Shown in pieces: positions 1-55,417 of a DNA stretch of 64,000 nucleotides (positions are counted from its first letter, which is position 1; every line of letters starts with the position of its first letter). A program made the position numbers and the translations under genes. Source of the DNA: Lepturacanthus savala (taxonomy: Eukaryota > Chordata > Actinopteri > Scombriformes > Trichiuridae); contig CM060469.1 in assembly GCA_030544235.1 (NCBI GenBank), positions 17,044,017-17,108,016 of the forward strand. Direction: 5' to 3'. A model generated the notes under the pieces. That model saw nothing but the letters and a program-made list of their open reading frames with translations, searched no databases and was not told the origin of the DNA.

Positions 1-1174
1 TGTTCAATTAAGTGTTTGACAGACTGCTGTTTGAATCACACAAGTATCCACAGTATTGGGAATACAGTTATTTACACTTCCCCTCCCCCACATCACATGT
101 TTTTGTGTTCATCAAATACCTGCAGATACCCCTGATAGTGTGCTTTCCCGGGTATCGTTGCTGATCATTTAAATCTTGAGACATGCTGACAGGTTCAGTC
201 AGGATCTAACAGCAATGAATGCTTTGTGTTCTTCTACACATCCAAAAGGTCAGCGGGTGCACACACAGTCCAGGTTCATCCAGTGAAATTGTATTTGAGT
301 AGCTGCCCACCTGATAAATCTTTAACTCCATCTAAACTGTCTGAAAAATGAATTTCTGTTTTAGACCTGGGGAGTTTCCTCTCTCCTGTCAGGTGTATGA
401 CTACATTTTTTAGTTGTGCTGCTTAAAGGGACAGTACAGATTATCCCTCTCACCTGTGCTGCTATTGATCCATCTAGATTGTTTTGGTGTGAGGTGCAGT
501 GTTTCGGAGACATCAGCTGTAGAGATATCTACCTTGGAGCTGGATGGCACTCAGCATGTTGTGTTCGAATTGCCAAAAGAATGCATTGAAAAAAAAAATC
601 AACAGCAATGTCTCAATCAATGTTTCCAGAAACCATGACCCGGTTACTGGAGATAATCCAAAGTTTCAAGAAGAAACTATTTTCTTCCTCCCAAGTGTCT
701 CACTACACTCTAGTCCATAAGTAGACATGCCGTTCCTTCAGCATCCAGTTCCATTATATTTCAGAAAAGGCAGACATCTCTATGGCCAATATCTACAAAA
801 CCTGGCAACCACCCCAAAAAATGATCTAGATGGACAAATAGGAAGCCAGGTGCATGGAAAAATACATATCTTTGATTTTGGGGTGAACTCGCCCTTTAAA
901 TGTCCCACAATATTTGCTGCAGTGGCACTACTGCACTCAGAAACATTTACAATTGCTGAAAGCAGCTTTCTAATCTTTAAAGTAAATGGTACTGCAGCAA
1001 ATATCTGCTGTGTATGTCTTTTGAACTTATTAACGGTATCTACATCGTTTGATCATTGAAGGCTCTAGATTCAGTTTTCTTCTTATACTTTCAAAATTTT
1101 GAGCTATATTCAGTCAGAAATTGTCATATTTGGCCTGGTGTATGTAGCTTATAGACATTATATCTGTTCATTAC
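1..1174 (-). other. ryr3: ryr3 intron 32 (5' part only)
   Basis: Sequence downstream of the exon 32 donor. I find no further ryr3 exon: the expected continuation (VEPNTK-like) is absent on the minus strand. A 110-codon open frame at 727-1059 (+) shows no domain I recognise and looks like chance. No known repeat was identified. Confidence 0.6.
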
Positions 1175-43053
<41,879 letters not shown>

Positions 43054-45009
43054 CTGTCAAGACAAAACGGACTTAAGTCTCTGTGTATCCGTGCATGTGC
43101 ATGTGTGTGTTTGCGTGTGTGAGTATAGATGCTGCATGTGTGTCCTGCTCCATTAATCAGAGGAGGCTGAGGCCTTAGAAGTATTCCCTCTCTAGTCCCT
43201 CCCCCCCAGCAGTGGAACTGAGGTCAACTCTGGACAGAAACAGGCTGTGTATAGTGTAACTATATGGGCCCTATTTGCATGGGGCAAACATATGGTCTAT
43301 ATATAGTACACCAACACATTGCTATTTAGAAGGCACATTCAGCAAGATATGTCTCATTGTTATAGTAGGAATATTTGGCAAAAATAGCTCTGATGGTAGG
43401 TGTGATTAAATACCTTAAGAGGTTGCACATTATTTAGAAATGAGGGGTCACTGGAAGAATTTTACAATGCTCTGTCATCCATTTTCCCAGCATCGGATAA
43501 GATAGATAAAGGATACGAATAATTTCTTTCTCTTATGATTACCATCCATTAGTCATCTAATAGTTACAGATAACATTTCTATGTTAAACAAGCCATTTAA
43601 ACGGCAGAGCTGAGAGTTGGTACGTAAAATCAACATAAAAGTAATAGATCTCCATCCATTCAGACTCTCAAACCCACGATCTTCAACTGATTAATCCGAT
43701 TGAACTTTTCATGTCATCAGAAAGGCCTTGTCGCTTCCCTTCGTGCCAGCCACACTTCTAAGACCTGTCAATCAAACTCTGCAACTCAATTTGTGAAAAG
43801 CGGATTCCTTTCTTTTGTAACACAAATCGCTCACCTCTCATTTCCTACAGCTGACCGCACAGTAGTATATTTAATAAAAGGAAATAAGCTGGAAAGTTGG
43901 CATTTTCAAGTTCAAGTGGTAAATTTTAATTGTCATACCCCCCTGAAGTTGTATTTATGACTCTGAAAGTCAGAGATACGCAACACCCAGGCCGTGTCCT
44001 AGAGCAGCAACTTCCCGCCTACGTAGTAGGCAAAAATGAGGAATCCACTATCTAGAACCTCCAACTACCTTAGTAGGTGAATGGTTCCTGGATGGTTTTC
44101 GACATCCAATCAAGTAAACCACATTACACTATCTCAGAAGTCACCCAGAGGGCAAGATAGCAGTGATGTAGTACGTCCAAATTGTGCTTTCTACTGGCTA
44201 ACGTCCTACATAGAAGCTACTACTGTGGCGTTTGAGAAGTAATTACTGGCAGCAGTGCATTCTAAGGTTTCAGACACAGCCCCAGGATTGCTGCTCCAGC
44301 TGTAGAGTAGTAGAAGCTCCTATAATATTTGTTTTTTTTAAATGCTATAAACTGAATAATTGTTCAGTTTATAGCATTTCTGACTGTAAAAAAAACGATA
44401 GTTTATTTTGGGTCAATCCTTGCTGCCATAATCACCCACAAGAATCCATAAATCTGAAAATAACAACAAATATGTATCTCATTTATACTTTATATATAAT
44501 GGTGGTTATATAATGGTCTATAACAATGCACTATTGTTCAGAAACATTTGCTGGTTTTGGTCTTTTCAAAGATTTGCTGTCAGTAAGAAAAATACTCTTC
44601 CAGGAGTTTCTGCAGTTTATCCTGAACATTTCTATAAGGACACATGACCATTTAACATTCAGCATATAGTGCTGTGTTTAAAAAAAGAAGCAAACTAAGC
44701 ACTAAAGTACACCACAAGGAGTTAAATCCTATGAATAATATACCCCCCACTTCTCTACACAGAATTATCCTTTTGTCTCTGCCTCTGCACAGCTAATTGG
44801 GGGGTTTTCCCCTCTAAATGTGATGATCAAACACAGCCATGGCTGATCCCTTTGAATCCACTTTAGGCTATTTACTCTCTTTATATGGTACAAATGAGGT
44901 TGGTACAATTGATCGCAAACATTTAGGTATATATGTAAGCTTAGTGTCTTGCATTAGTTATGTGTGAGATGGTGTGTGCATCTATTTAAATGTGTAACAC
45001 GCTTCTATT

Positions 45010-45465
45010 AGTTACCTCCACCAAGGATGATATGTTTTAGCCAGCGTTTGTCTGTGTTTAATTTAGCAAAATATCTTTAAAAGTTTTGGTTGGATTTGCA
45101 TCAAATTTTTAGCAAATGTTAGGAACAGTACCATGAACAGATGATTAGATTTTGGTAATGATCTAGATTTAACCCTGGTTTCTGGATCACTTTGAATTGT
45201 TTGTTGTTTGGTAACTTTGCTGTAAATGGACTTTCACACAGGCACCATCGTTTGGGGCCACCTGGTGGTGATATCTTGCACCTGCATAGCTTATCTTCTT
45301 TGCAAAGCCACAAAGAGAGGACTTTGGCAACCTAAAAGACTTTCCATGCTTTGATACTTTTCATTACATGATAGCATACATGTATGTATTTAAAATGTAT
45401 AGAACAATGTTAGGTAGGAGTCACAATATGCTTGGCAGAAGTCTGTGCTCTTGCTCTCAGAGTGC
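45010..45465. repeat. interspersed repeat K, copy 2
   Basis: ttacctccaccaaggatgat, ttagcaaaatatct and agtaccatgaacagatgatta, as in 10275-10560. Confidence 0.7.
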
Positions 45466-47568
45466 TTTTCTAGTTATATATCTAGTAAAGAAATGTAGAA
45501 ATTGTCAGATGTCTAGTTCTTTGACATGTCCAATGTCTGAGTCGAATAAACTGAGTTTTATAAGAATCTAAATGCACTGCTCAAACAGTCTGAATCAATA
45601 TTTGTTTCTGTCGATTTTAGCTGTCATATATCAGCATCAGACCAGAAAGGCTTTGCCACAGGGAGAGCGAACATCGTTTTTAAGGGAATCAGTAAGCATT
45701 ATCACTAATAATTAACAATATTTTTAATAAGTTAGTGTTAAATAAAGTCATAAAGGGAGCAAAAATATAACTTAAATGCTTAAATCCTGAATGCAGATAA
45801 GCAAAAATAAATATACATCCAGCCCACTTTCTTCCTTCACGTATCAATTATATCAGTTGTGCAGTATACTTCAGAAAAGGCAGGTGTGCTGTAGGCTTCA
45901 TTCTTTTAGCACAATGGCTGAAAACAAACATTCAGTGCTGCTTTTGTGTGAAAATGTTGATTGTGTTTGTAGCGTTGGCCCTGTAAAAAGCTGAATTGGA
46001 TATAGTTAGTCTCCACGATAGAGAAAGCGGAAATCTGCTGATATGAGCTGCTGTGGGACAATGAGGAGTAGGGGGGATTTTGCACAATAGCCCGCTGCAT
46101 TATTTAATGTGCTGAGAGCAGAGTGCAGTAGTACAGTACTAACAGTAAAGCACGGCATTAATGCAGTACAACGGGACAGAGAATTAAGGAGCATCTTCAT
46201 GTGTCTGAATGCATGTACATACTAATCTTTTTTTACATTTGTTTGGAAGCACTGCCTGAAAATCAATATCCCAAGCCTCAGGGCCCTGAAATGTATGCAT
46301 GACACATCTTTTTGAGCAGAGGTTCTAACTCTGAGCACATTGTAATTTGTAGAGCAGCTTCTCAAATCTGATTATTTTATGGTTATTCTCAAACAATCTT
46401 ATTCTTCCATCTCCAGCATACAGTAAATGCACCATTCATCATCATGTGAGCTAATGTAAAACAACAAAACAGGCAAAAGTACCCTGCCAGAGGTGAGGTC
46501 ACCAACTATGTGAAACCACCTTTGAATAGTAAGAAAGAAATATGCAAAAGCAAAGAGAAACAACCCTTTTTAGACAGCGCTAAAAAGGTTACAGTGCTAG
46601 CTTCACTGGCAAAGTGAAGTGTCGATTTCAAACGCACGTCATGTTAATCGCAAATATAGCACAAATTCTTGCACCACTGGGTTCCATTGGGGAATCATTT
46701 TCCACTGTGGTGGCAGGTGAAGGTGACGGTCAGGCTTTTCTGATCACATGGAAAGTTGAATCCAAGTACTCAGTTGAAAATTGTAAATCTGAGATGTTTG
46801 TTCTTCAAAGACTGAAAAATGAAGTAATAAAACCTTAAAAAAAAAAGAATTGGCGATTTTAGAGTAGAGTTTGAATGGATAAAGATCTGTTGCAAAACCC
46901 ATCTTTGAATAATTTAAACCTTTTTGCAGCATGGGATCTCTTCTTGTTGCCCATTATATCCATTGTATAACCAGTAAAATAATTAATAATAAAGAACTGC
47001 TCAATATTTAGTCATATCATCACTTAAATAGCCATTGTAATCTTTGTTTAGACAAGGCAGGTTTATTTCTATAGCCCTAAACTGAAAAAACATTAAAAGC
47101 ATCAGGCAATGTGCAACACATTATACAGATAACAATATGAAAGACATATAAGTATAATCACCAACAGTGATTGAAAAAAATTAAGAGACAAATCCAAAAA
47201 AGGAATAGAAAATTGAAAATAAGCAAAAACCAAAAAGAATCAGCAAATAAAAGTCACAGATGCGCAATACATGATCTATCATTATAATATACAGTTTAAA
47301 TGAGATACATGTGTTTGCAGGAAGGAGACGTAGGCTTGAGATAACACTGATTGCTGGAATTGATTGTGCTACTCATGGGAGTGAAGAGACTCTGGAGGGG
47401 ATCGATATGAAAATATTATTCAACTCAGACTGAAATGAACAGTATATGGCGAGTCAACACTTGGCTGGACTGGAACATGCTATCGGCCTCCCTGTTGAGG
47501 GATTGAGTGTGCAGTTTGGGCCATATAAGGACAGTATTGATCATATTTCTGCCTGTCAGTGCCAGCAG

Positions 47569-47571
<3 letters not shown>

Positions 47572-47616
<45 letters not shown>
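47572..47616. repeat. (CA)n microsatellite
   Basis: About 22 CA units. Confidence 0.97.
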
Positions 47617-47621
<5 letters not shown>

Positions 47622-48424
47622 AACAGATACACAAGTATCTCTTTAATCTGAATGGCTATCTCTCCAGTCTCAGAATTGGCCCTGTTCCCCCCATCTCACC
47701 AACTGAAGTACAATTAAATATCTGACATTGTCTTTCTCTTTTTCTTTCTCTCACTGTCACCAACCCCACTTACTCACTCATCCCCTGTTGTACCTGTCTG
47801 CTACAGACTAGGAGGGGTACTTGCTGCTATCAATCATTCATAAAGTGAAACACTAAGTGATGTCAGCCACAGGCCGCAAGGAAAGAACATGCTCTTCTCG
47901 ATTTGGAAACGGTCAGTTTACAAAATCTGAAGAAAACGTTGACCATCAGGTTTCGGGGACTGGATGGGATGGTGTTCATTTGCAAAGATGTCTGCATTGT
48001 TCCTCTATAGGAACAAGATGAATCAGAAAAGCACCGAGAAACCAGGACTTCTATGTGATGATCCAGAATAAAGCCTAATTCAAAATGATGTAACATAAAT
48101 AATGCAAAGTACAACGACAAAAAAAAAATCTGTCGTAGATTAAACCGATTTGACAGATTGTGGCTATTTGAGTATATGGGGAATTTAGACAGCTACAGTA
48201 AAAAGATAAAAAAAAAAAAAGAGAGATCGCTTATGGATATTATGCAGTTTCTTTTTTTCTTTTCTTTCTTTTCTTTTGTTTTTGAAATTCAGGGAATACA
48301 TCAAGCTGGGAGTAAATGTTCAGCCTCAAACAATTCATTTCCTGCAAGCAAACAGCTAACTAACATCGCTAGTAGCTTATCAGCGGTTGGTTAACTACCT
48401 CAACTATTTATTTAACTAATTCAC

Positions 48425-48535
48425 AATTCCATTCCCACATTTGTGAAAGAGAAGCATCACAGTTTTTGGGAAAGTCTATGACTATAACACCAAATCTGAT
48501 GAAGGTATTTTTAGGTTTTTCAGACCATCTTCTAA
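48425..48535. repeat. interspersed repeat M fragment
   Basis: attccattcccacatttgtgaaagagaagc resembles the tcagtcccacatttatgaaagaaaagc block of the copy at 9630. Confidence 0.5.
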
Positions 48536-49237
48536 CCCGTTTTGAAACTGAAACCAGCGGCGTTGGCTCCACTGATTTAGTAGAAAGAAAATAGCTTAAG
48601 GCTAGTTTATACTTCTGTGTACGTAGCTATGGCATTGACGCACACCGCTACACCGTATGCTGGCATGCACCACAAAAAAACCTGACTACACGCTGCGTCG
48701 ACGCAGACTGCAAAGGCTGTGATTGGTCAGCTCAGCCATGGTGGTCCACTTCAACATTTGCAATAAAAGCATTTGGTCTTTAACATCAATAAACCCCAAA
48801 CACACACGCTGCCTCCGGGTACAAGAACGAAAGAAAAAAAACGGCAAAAGAAAAAAAAAAAAGTCTGGTACATGCAGTCACATACAAACTGTGAAATAAG
48901 ACCACCCACTCATTGTTTTGTGGTCTGGCCTCCTCTATACTGCTGCTGAAACCTGGCTGAACACAAACCGTTTAGAAATGGCGAGGACCCCAGTTCTCTG
49001 AGGGACGGGACATGTTTACGTAAGGAGGGAAGGGGGAAAACAGGGTTTTTCAGAGTGAGTGTATGAAAAGGTAAAATGTATTGCTGCTTCAAGACTAACT
49101 ACTTGCATTTAGACCATAAAAATATAAGGATTATACATAGACCACAAAAATTCAAATATTAAACTGGGAAAATGCCAAGATAGAGTTCCTTCAAAATTGT
49201 GGCTCTTTTGCCATAAGGAGGAGGGGTTTGTTCAAAT

Positions 49238-49443
49238 CAGGGGTGTCAATCTGCAGTCCTGGAGGGACCCGGTGTGGGTGCAGACTTTTGTTTCAACCAA
49301 GCAGTAACACACCTGGTTCTACTAATAAAAGTCCTTAGTAATGGCTTTAATGGTTGATTAGTAGAACCATTTGTGTAACTCCTTGGTTGGAACAAAAGCC
49401 TGCAACCACACCAGCCCACCCGGACCGCAGTTTGACATATGTG
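49238..49443. mobile_element. short palindromic hAT-like MITE with 8-bp target duplication
   Basis: Left end caggggtgtcaatctgcagtcctgg; the right end is its imperfect inverse. Flanks gttcaaat (49230-49237) and gttcaaaa (49444-49451) agree at 7 of 8 positions. The whole element folds back around 49340. Confidence 0.8.
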
Positions 49444-50707
49444 GTTCAAAACCCACTGGGTCAGGCCTGCAGTCTGGACCCAAGGTAGTGGACCAATGGC
49501 GGACACCTCTATCCCTTGTGTGGCTAAGAAAACATGAATGAGTTAGTGAAAGAATGAGTTATAGAAGCGACTGGAGCAACAGCGAGCCAAAATGTGCCGT
49601 CAGGACTCTCAGGTCTCCATAAATGTCATCAAAGCGAACATAAATCATGTGAGAAGTGAGTTGAGTCTCCCAAGGGCACCTTGAGATTGAATTTGACTCT
49701 AACATAATACTCCCTCTCGCTCTCATTCTTATTCTTTTGTTCTGTGTAAACCCATGCATTTGTCATCTCCACTGTGTACTGTGTGTGTGTGTGTGCTCGC
49801 GCACCCACCAAACAATAGCATAAAATTCCACCTTTCTCCCATGAGACGTGTGAGTAACGCTGGAGCATATCAATGAGAAAGCCATGATGACAGTAGCTTA
49901 TCTTCATGGTGTCAACCAATCACATGCTACTGACGTGCAGTGGAACGATCACATTGGTGGAGACTTTTGCATAGTGACAGGTTGGCACACCAAAGATCTA
50001 CTCAACAACGCTGAGGTAAGCCAAACCATGATTTGGACCGTAAAGTGATGAAATTCTGGAATTTCAGAGTCCTGCATTTGGACTTCTGACAATACTGCTT
50101 TTAAATAAATGACCGTTATTAATAATAGTGAAAGATTACAGGGTTTTAGAAGCAAGTAATGGGTTGTTATGGCTCAAGAAAATACAATCCTGGCATTAGG
50201 ACCCTAAGTAAGTGTCCAATTATTTAAAGACCATCTCTTTCTCTCCACTTACTTTACTGTACACTGCTGCATATGTAGTTTTTTTTTATTAATTCCAGCC
50301 CTTCAGATGTCAAGAATGAAAAGTCAAGGGTTTGTGGAGTTGTAAATTATTATGTTCCTCTTAACAAAACGTATCTGAACTAAAATGATCTCAAGAGGAG
50401 CACTCAGGCCTTTTGTTTGAAGAGGTTTCCACAGCGTTTCAGCAGGTAGCAGAGTGCACAACATGCCAACGTGCACATCAGCTCATAGAAAGAGACTCTG
50501 AAGACCGAGCCCAATATCACAGATTTGTCTCAGGGGTCAATGTCTCAGTGTCAGTAGTGTCTCAATTTTACATAGAGAAAGTATTATACAGCTTTCATTT
50601 TATTTTTTATCTATATCTTTGTATATAAAAATATATGAATGAAATATATACTTTTGTAATATACATGGTATTTGAATTAATATTTATATGTAATTGTACT
50701 ATTTATA

Positions 50708-50800
<93 letters not shown>

Positions 50801-50803
50801 TGT

Positions 50804-50846
<43 letters not shown>

Positions 50847-50849
50847 CTG

Positions 50850-50923
<74 letters not shown>

Positions 50924-50930
50924 CATACAT
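50708..50930. repeat. compound (CT)n(TA)n array, three modules
   Basis: Three consecutive CT-tract plus TA-tract modules separated by the same junction tatactgtatctctc, ending in (CATA)3. Confidence 0.97.
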
Positions 50931-53495
50931 TTTTGATGGAACTGTGTAATCTGTTTATAAGCTTTTAGTATGACATGACTGTGTAATATTTATAATACTT
51001 ATATGTACGAACATTATTCAGATTTATATACTTGTAGTATATAAATCAGTACTACCTGTGGTAGTACTGAGTAATTATTATTGTAGCTTTTTATTATATA
51101 TACTGGCATGTTTATAATTCAAGACTGACTATATTGCCTTAATGGATCTGGGTTATGGGGTAGGATAAGATCAATTTTTACTTCCTCCTACAGTCTTTCG
51201 AGCATGTTTCTTTTATTTTTTTTTTTACTTTTTTATCGCTTACATGTTCTAAAAAAATAAAGACAAGCAAACATTGTACAAGGAAAAGGGAAAAAAAACT
51301 AAAAAAAAAAACCTTCAAGTAGACCCTAGAGGCGATACAATAACACCTGTAAAGCTGAAGTCACAAAACATCTTAGAGACACAAATGAGCTGCAGCAACA
51401 GAGAAAAAGAGCAAAATATTCGAATGTTTCCTCCTTTTTTTTAGAGCACTGCGATGGCAACTGAATTGCGCCAGTATTTCATGTGTTGCTCCAATGCCTC
51501 CCATAAGGCTTGTACTTCCCCTGCTCGCTCTGTGCTGCACCCAGCACTCTATGCTCACAACATTATTAGCTCCTTTCATTTGAGACACTATCTCAACTTT
51601 AAAGCGTCGGGGCCATGGGGGAAATAACAAACACTGCATAATAAACACTTAGACGGGAACAACATGACAAGTGGTGTCATTGTTAACGTGTCTCCAGTTA
51701 AAATCCACGAGACGGATTTTGGCCCGGAAGATGCTTTGACACTTCACAGACCCACGGGCCAAGAAGCCATGTCACCGACATGTTTTGTCTCCTCTTTAAC
51801 AATTCAATGCGCATAAAGCTCAGATAATAGACTGGGGTCTCGTTTATCAAGAAGTATGTGAGAAAAGAAGAAATACAAACAACAAAGAAACAACAATACA
51901 TTGAAAAAAGAGATTGGACAGTCATTCTTTTATTATGAAGCCTATGAACCTCTTAGTAGACGATACCCCCGGTCCAAATCTGGATTTGCAAAAAATGCAT
52001 CCATCTGGCAACCGATTTGATGTGGGTGTTTTACAAAAATTTATTGGTGTGAAAGGATATTTAAATGTGTAAATGCATTCATAGAGGAAAGGTAATTACA
52101 CCTCCTGTTAAGATGAAATTGCCACTGTCAAAGTAAAGACTTGTGGTGATAAAATCCACCTTGTGAGGTCAGATTCAATCTGACTTCTTCAGCTCAATCT
52201 GGTGCAGAAGAATTTGGTTGATCAGCAGCGAACTGATGCGAGGGTGGCACCCTGCAGCCCTTGGGGAGGAGGGTGAAGGTTGGAGCAGCGCAGGTGAAGG
52301 GGGGGGAAGAAAGGAAACGGGAGGTAGAGAGGTGATGGAAAAGATTTCTGCCCACAGGCACAAACAAACCCCAATGCATACGCAGCACTTGTTTGTTCCC
52401 CCTCCCACCCCTCGTGTGACACTGCTCTCTCCACATCTCCATCATCACCAGGGGCTTGCTGCCAGTCAACGCTATCTAGAGGCTGACTCACGCACCAAGA
52501 CTTTTGTTCTGGACAGATTGATACAGCTGGTCGGACACTGCAGAACAAAATACAGCTGGGCAACAGTTTCACCCCCTACGAGCGTCCGCTCATTCTCTCT
52601 CTCCTCTCGCAGCAGAGGTGCAGAACAATGCCAGGTGTTTCCCAGGCTTATTAGTAGGCTGTCCACAGCAGGAGGAGAGCAGAGACAAGGAGAGATGAGA
52701 CTACAGACAATAATGATGCACTTCTAAAACATAAACATGTTATAATTTCCCTCTGGTGAGATGTAGACTACACGTTACATAGAATTTGCATACAGCATTC
52801 TTTCTATGATAGGCATCAAATGGTTTCGGACCTGAATCTGAATCTCTATTTTTCACTTGCAAGGTAATGCTATTGTAAGAAACAGCAATCAGATTTAAAG
52901 GTTATACTTTCAGAAATTCCTTGTTAGATGGGTCAATATAGTTTAATATATAAAATAAAAAAGAAAAAGATTCAACACAAGTTTTTTTGTAATGGATTCT
53001 GGTACCATTGCTCATACTACATAACATACTAAAAGAAAAAAAAATCCCTTTTTGAACCCCAACAGTTGTCACCATAAAACTTCCCAAGTTAATTGAAATG
53101 ATATGTTAAATATACAATAAGCCAATATCTGATTAAATATGTGCTGTAATGTACAGTATGTTTACATGACACCTAAAAAAATAAATTATTGCGTTTGTCC
53201 AACTAAAACGGTTATTAAAGCACAAATGAAAATGATAGCTTGACTAAAATCAAACTTGCAAAGTCAGACTAACAGCCAGATAATGTAATTTGAATCACGT
53301 TGCAGGTCTGCAAACCCCAGTACTGTCCATAAGTCCAACATTGACATCATGGTAATTACAGGTATAACCTCAGGTTGTTTGTTCATCCGCATTCCACTGG
53401 AACAATGGTAACTTTGTGTGTATCCATAGGACATCTGTCTATGGTCATCTATCTGTTTGCATTCTGATATTGTTCTCAAATGGTCTAGCAGTATA

Positions 53496-53530
53496 GGAAA
53501 GTCCCACCCATACCGAGGGAGGGACTTTCC
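53496..53530. promoter_or_regulatory. two inverted NF-kB-type motifs in the LTR
   Basis: ggaaagtccc at 53496-53505 and gggactttcc at 53521-53530 are exact reverse complements. gggactttcc equals the classic kB decamer. Function is inferred from the motif only. Confidence 0.5.
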
Positions 53531-53812
53531 TTAGTCAACATAGAATGACATGTCCAACCTCAGATAGAACTGATTAATAATGTATAATTGTCGAAAGTTA
53601 GGGAAAATACGCCAAATGATAGGAGGGGCCTGGGGAGGAGCAACCTCAGGCCCCAACTGTATAAAAGAGGGAAACTTTCAGTTAGATTTCAGACTTAGCC
53701 TAGCTCATTCTTCTCCTTCTCATGTATGGTGATATTGTAACTCCGCAATAAATCATCATTGGACCATGAACCAGCATCCTGTCTCATCACTGATTCTTCA
53801 TCAGACAGGATC

Positions 53813-53900
53813 AACTGAAAGTTTCCATCTTTTATACAGTTTGGTCCTGAGGTTGCTCCTCCTCAGGCCCCAACTGTATAAAAGATGGAAACTTTCAGTT
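53813..53900. repeat. perfect 29-bp inverted repeat around an LTR TATA box
   Basis: Arms 53813-53841 and 53872-53900 are exact inverses (the second contains tataaaag and actttcagtt). The 30-nt spacer includes cctgagg and cctcagg. Confidence 0.9.
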
Positions 53901-54100
53901 AGATTTCAGACTTAGCCTGGGCTACTTCTCATGTATGGTGATATTGTAACTCTGCAATAAACCGTCATTGGACCTTGAACCAGCTGATCCTGTCTCATCA
54001 CTGATTCTTCGTGACTTCTCCTCTTCAACTTATAGGCATTAGGCTTATTTCAAAGTATAATTTATTGAGTAATTAGACATCAAGAACAAATCACAACAAT

Positions 54101-54118
54101 TGGAGAGCCAGCTTTCAG
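54101..54118 (+). other. possible primer-binding site
   Basis: tggagagccagctttcag begins with TGG a few bases after the LTR end, where retroviral primer-binding sites lie. I could not assign a tRNA. Confidence 0.3.
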
Positions 54119-54737
54119 GAGGAAGTGACCAGGCCGGACGGCCATGGGAGCTGGTTGGAGGCCAGGAACCCCAAGAGCCCACATATCCACCAAGGACAGG
54201 TGAGATACCAATTTCTTTTTCTTTTTTTCCAAATTTATGTGGATCCAGCCTCCACCTGGCACCAGTGGTCAGAAGGTATCGGTAAAAACTATCCTAAACA
54301 ACCTAGTATTAAAAAAGAACACTAAGCGTATATAAGCAGTGACAGCTGGTGATCAGGTCCAGGCTTGAATGTTTGTTTGAAGGTATGATGAATATGGGAT
54401 GGATAAGATTGAAAAGTGCATGTTTAATCTGTTGAGTTGTTTATGGATTGCTATGTCACTTATGGGTCTTGGAGGAATAATTTATGTGTTGGTAATATAT
54501 GTGAACGATGGAAAGGGCAAGTTTAATCAGACAGCCAGCATTAGCTGGAATGAAAGTCACACAGGAAGTGAGTAAAGGGAAGGAAGTCAGAGGTATAGAC
54601 AAGAATAAGAGTAGGTAGGGTTGAGACTTTTGCGGGATAGCCATATATTTTTTATGTATTTGCTGAAGTATTGATGTATTAAGGACTAAGAGATAAAGTC
54701 AGTATAAGGTTAAAAAGTCAACCACCATGCTTTTTCC

Positions 54738-55018
54738 AGGGGTTCAAGACCTCCTTGGGTCCTGGCTCTGGGACCTTTCTGTGTGGAGTTTGCATGTTCT
54801 CCCCGTGTCTGCGTGGGTTTTCACCGGGTACTCCGGCTTCCTCCCACAGTCCAAAAAACATGCTGAGGTTAATTGGCGACTCTAAATTTCCCCTAGGTGT
54901 GAGTGTGTGAGTGAATGGTGTGTGTGCCCCACGATTGGCTGGCGACCATCTGGGGTGTATCCCTGCCTCTCACCGTAACACGCTGGGATGCAACCCTAAT
55001 GAGGAATAAGCAGGTATA
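54738..55018 (+). mobile_element. tRNA-headed SINE, 5'-truncated, inside the retroviral leader
   Basis: ggttcaagacctccttgggt (B-box-like), gtgtggagtttgcatgttctc, gcgtgggttttcaccgggta, ccctaatgaggaataagcagg. The longest copy of this family in the window, lacking the A-box head. Confidence 0.75.
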
Positions 55019-55417
55019 GAAAATAACTGACTGACTCACTGTTAGAATGTAGTGCACCTGCATAAGATAAGTAAAATATGGCTATTAAAAGTACTAGTGT
55101 AAACGCATAAATCAAAATAATTAAAATCATCATTAAGTATAAAAACACACATAAAATAACTAAGAGTATTGCTATAAAAGTAAAAATACACAAAAAATTA
55201 AAAATACCATTACCAAAGAATGGCAATCAGCTCTGTATTGACCGGAGCTGAGGCAGTAAGGAAAAAAGGGACAGGTGTTAAGGGGAAAAATTAATAAGTA
55301 ACCACAAGGTCGCAGAAGGTCGCTGTAGACTGCCATAGAACATGGGTGCCAACAAAAGCAAACAAACGAAAGAGATAACGCCTTGAAGGCAGTTTTGATC
55401 CTAGATGTTGTGATGAA

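Larger units (their letters stand above)
53482..54096 (+). repeat. 5' LTR (rearranged)
   Basis: Left edge uncertain (tggtctag at 53481-53488 is a guess). TATA boxes (tataaaag) at 53660-53667 and 53877-53884; poly(A) signals aataaa at 53747-53752 and 53956-53961. The segment from 53979 to 54096 recurs at 57800-57923, which identifies it as LTR. Confidence 0.7.

Noticed and set aside
727..1059. 110-codon plus-strand ORF
   Set aside because: No recognisable domain, no splice context, AT-rich intronic composition; likely chance.
50708..50930. CRISPR-like regular repeats
   Set aside because: The periodicity comes from dinucleotide modules with a shared junction; no unique spacers, and the genome is eukaryotic.
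52218..52727. 169-codon plus-strand ORF and overlapping minus-strand ORFs
   Set aside because: Low-complexity, GC-skewed sequence without domain or splice support; three overlapping frames are open together, which points to composition.
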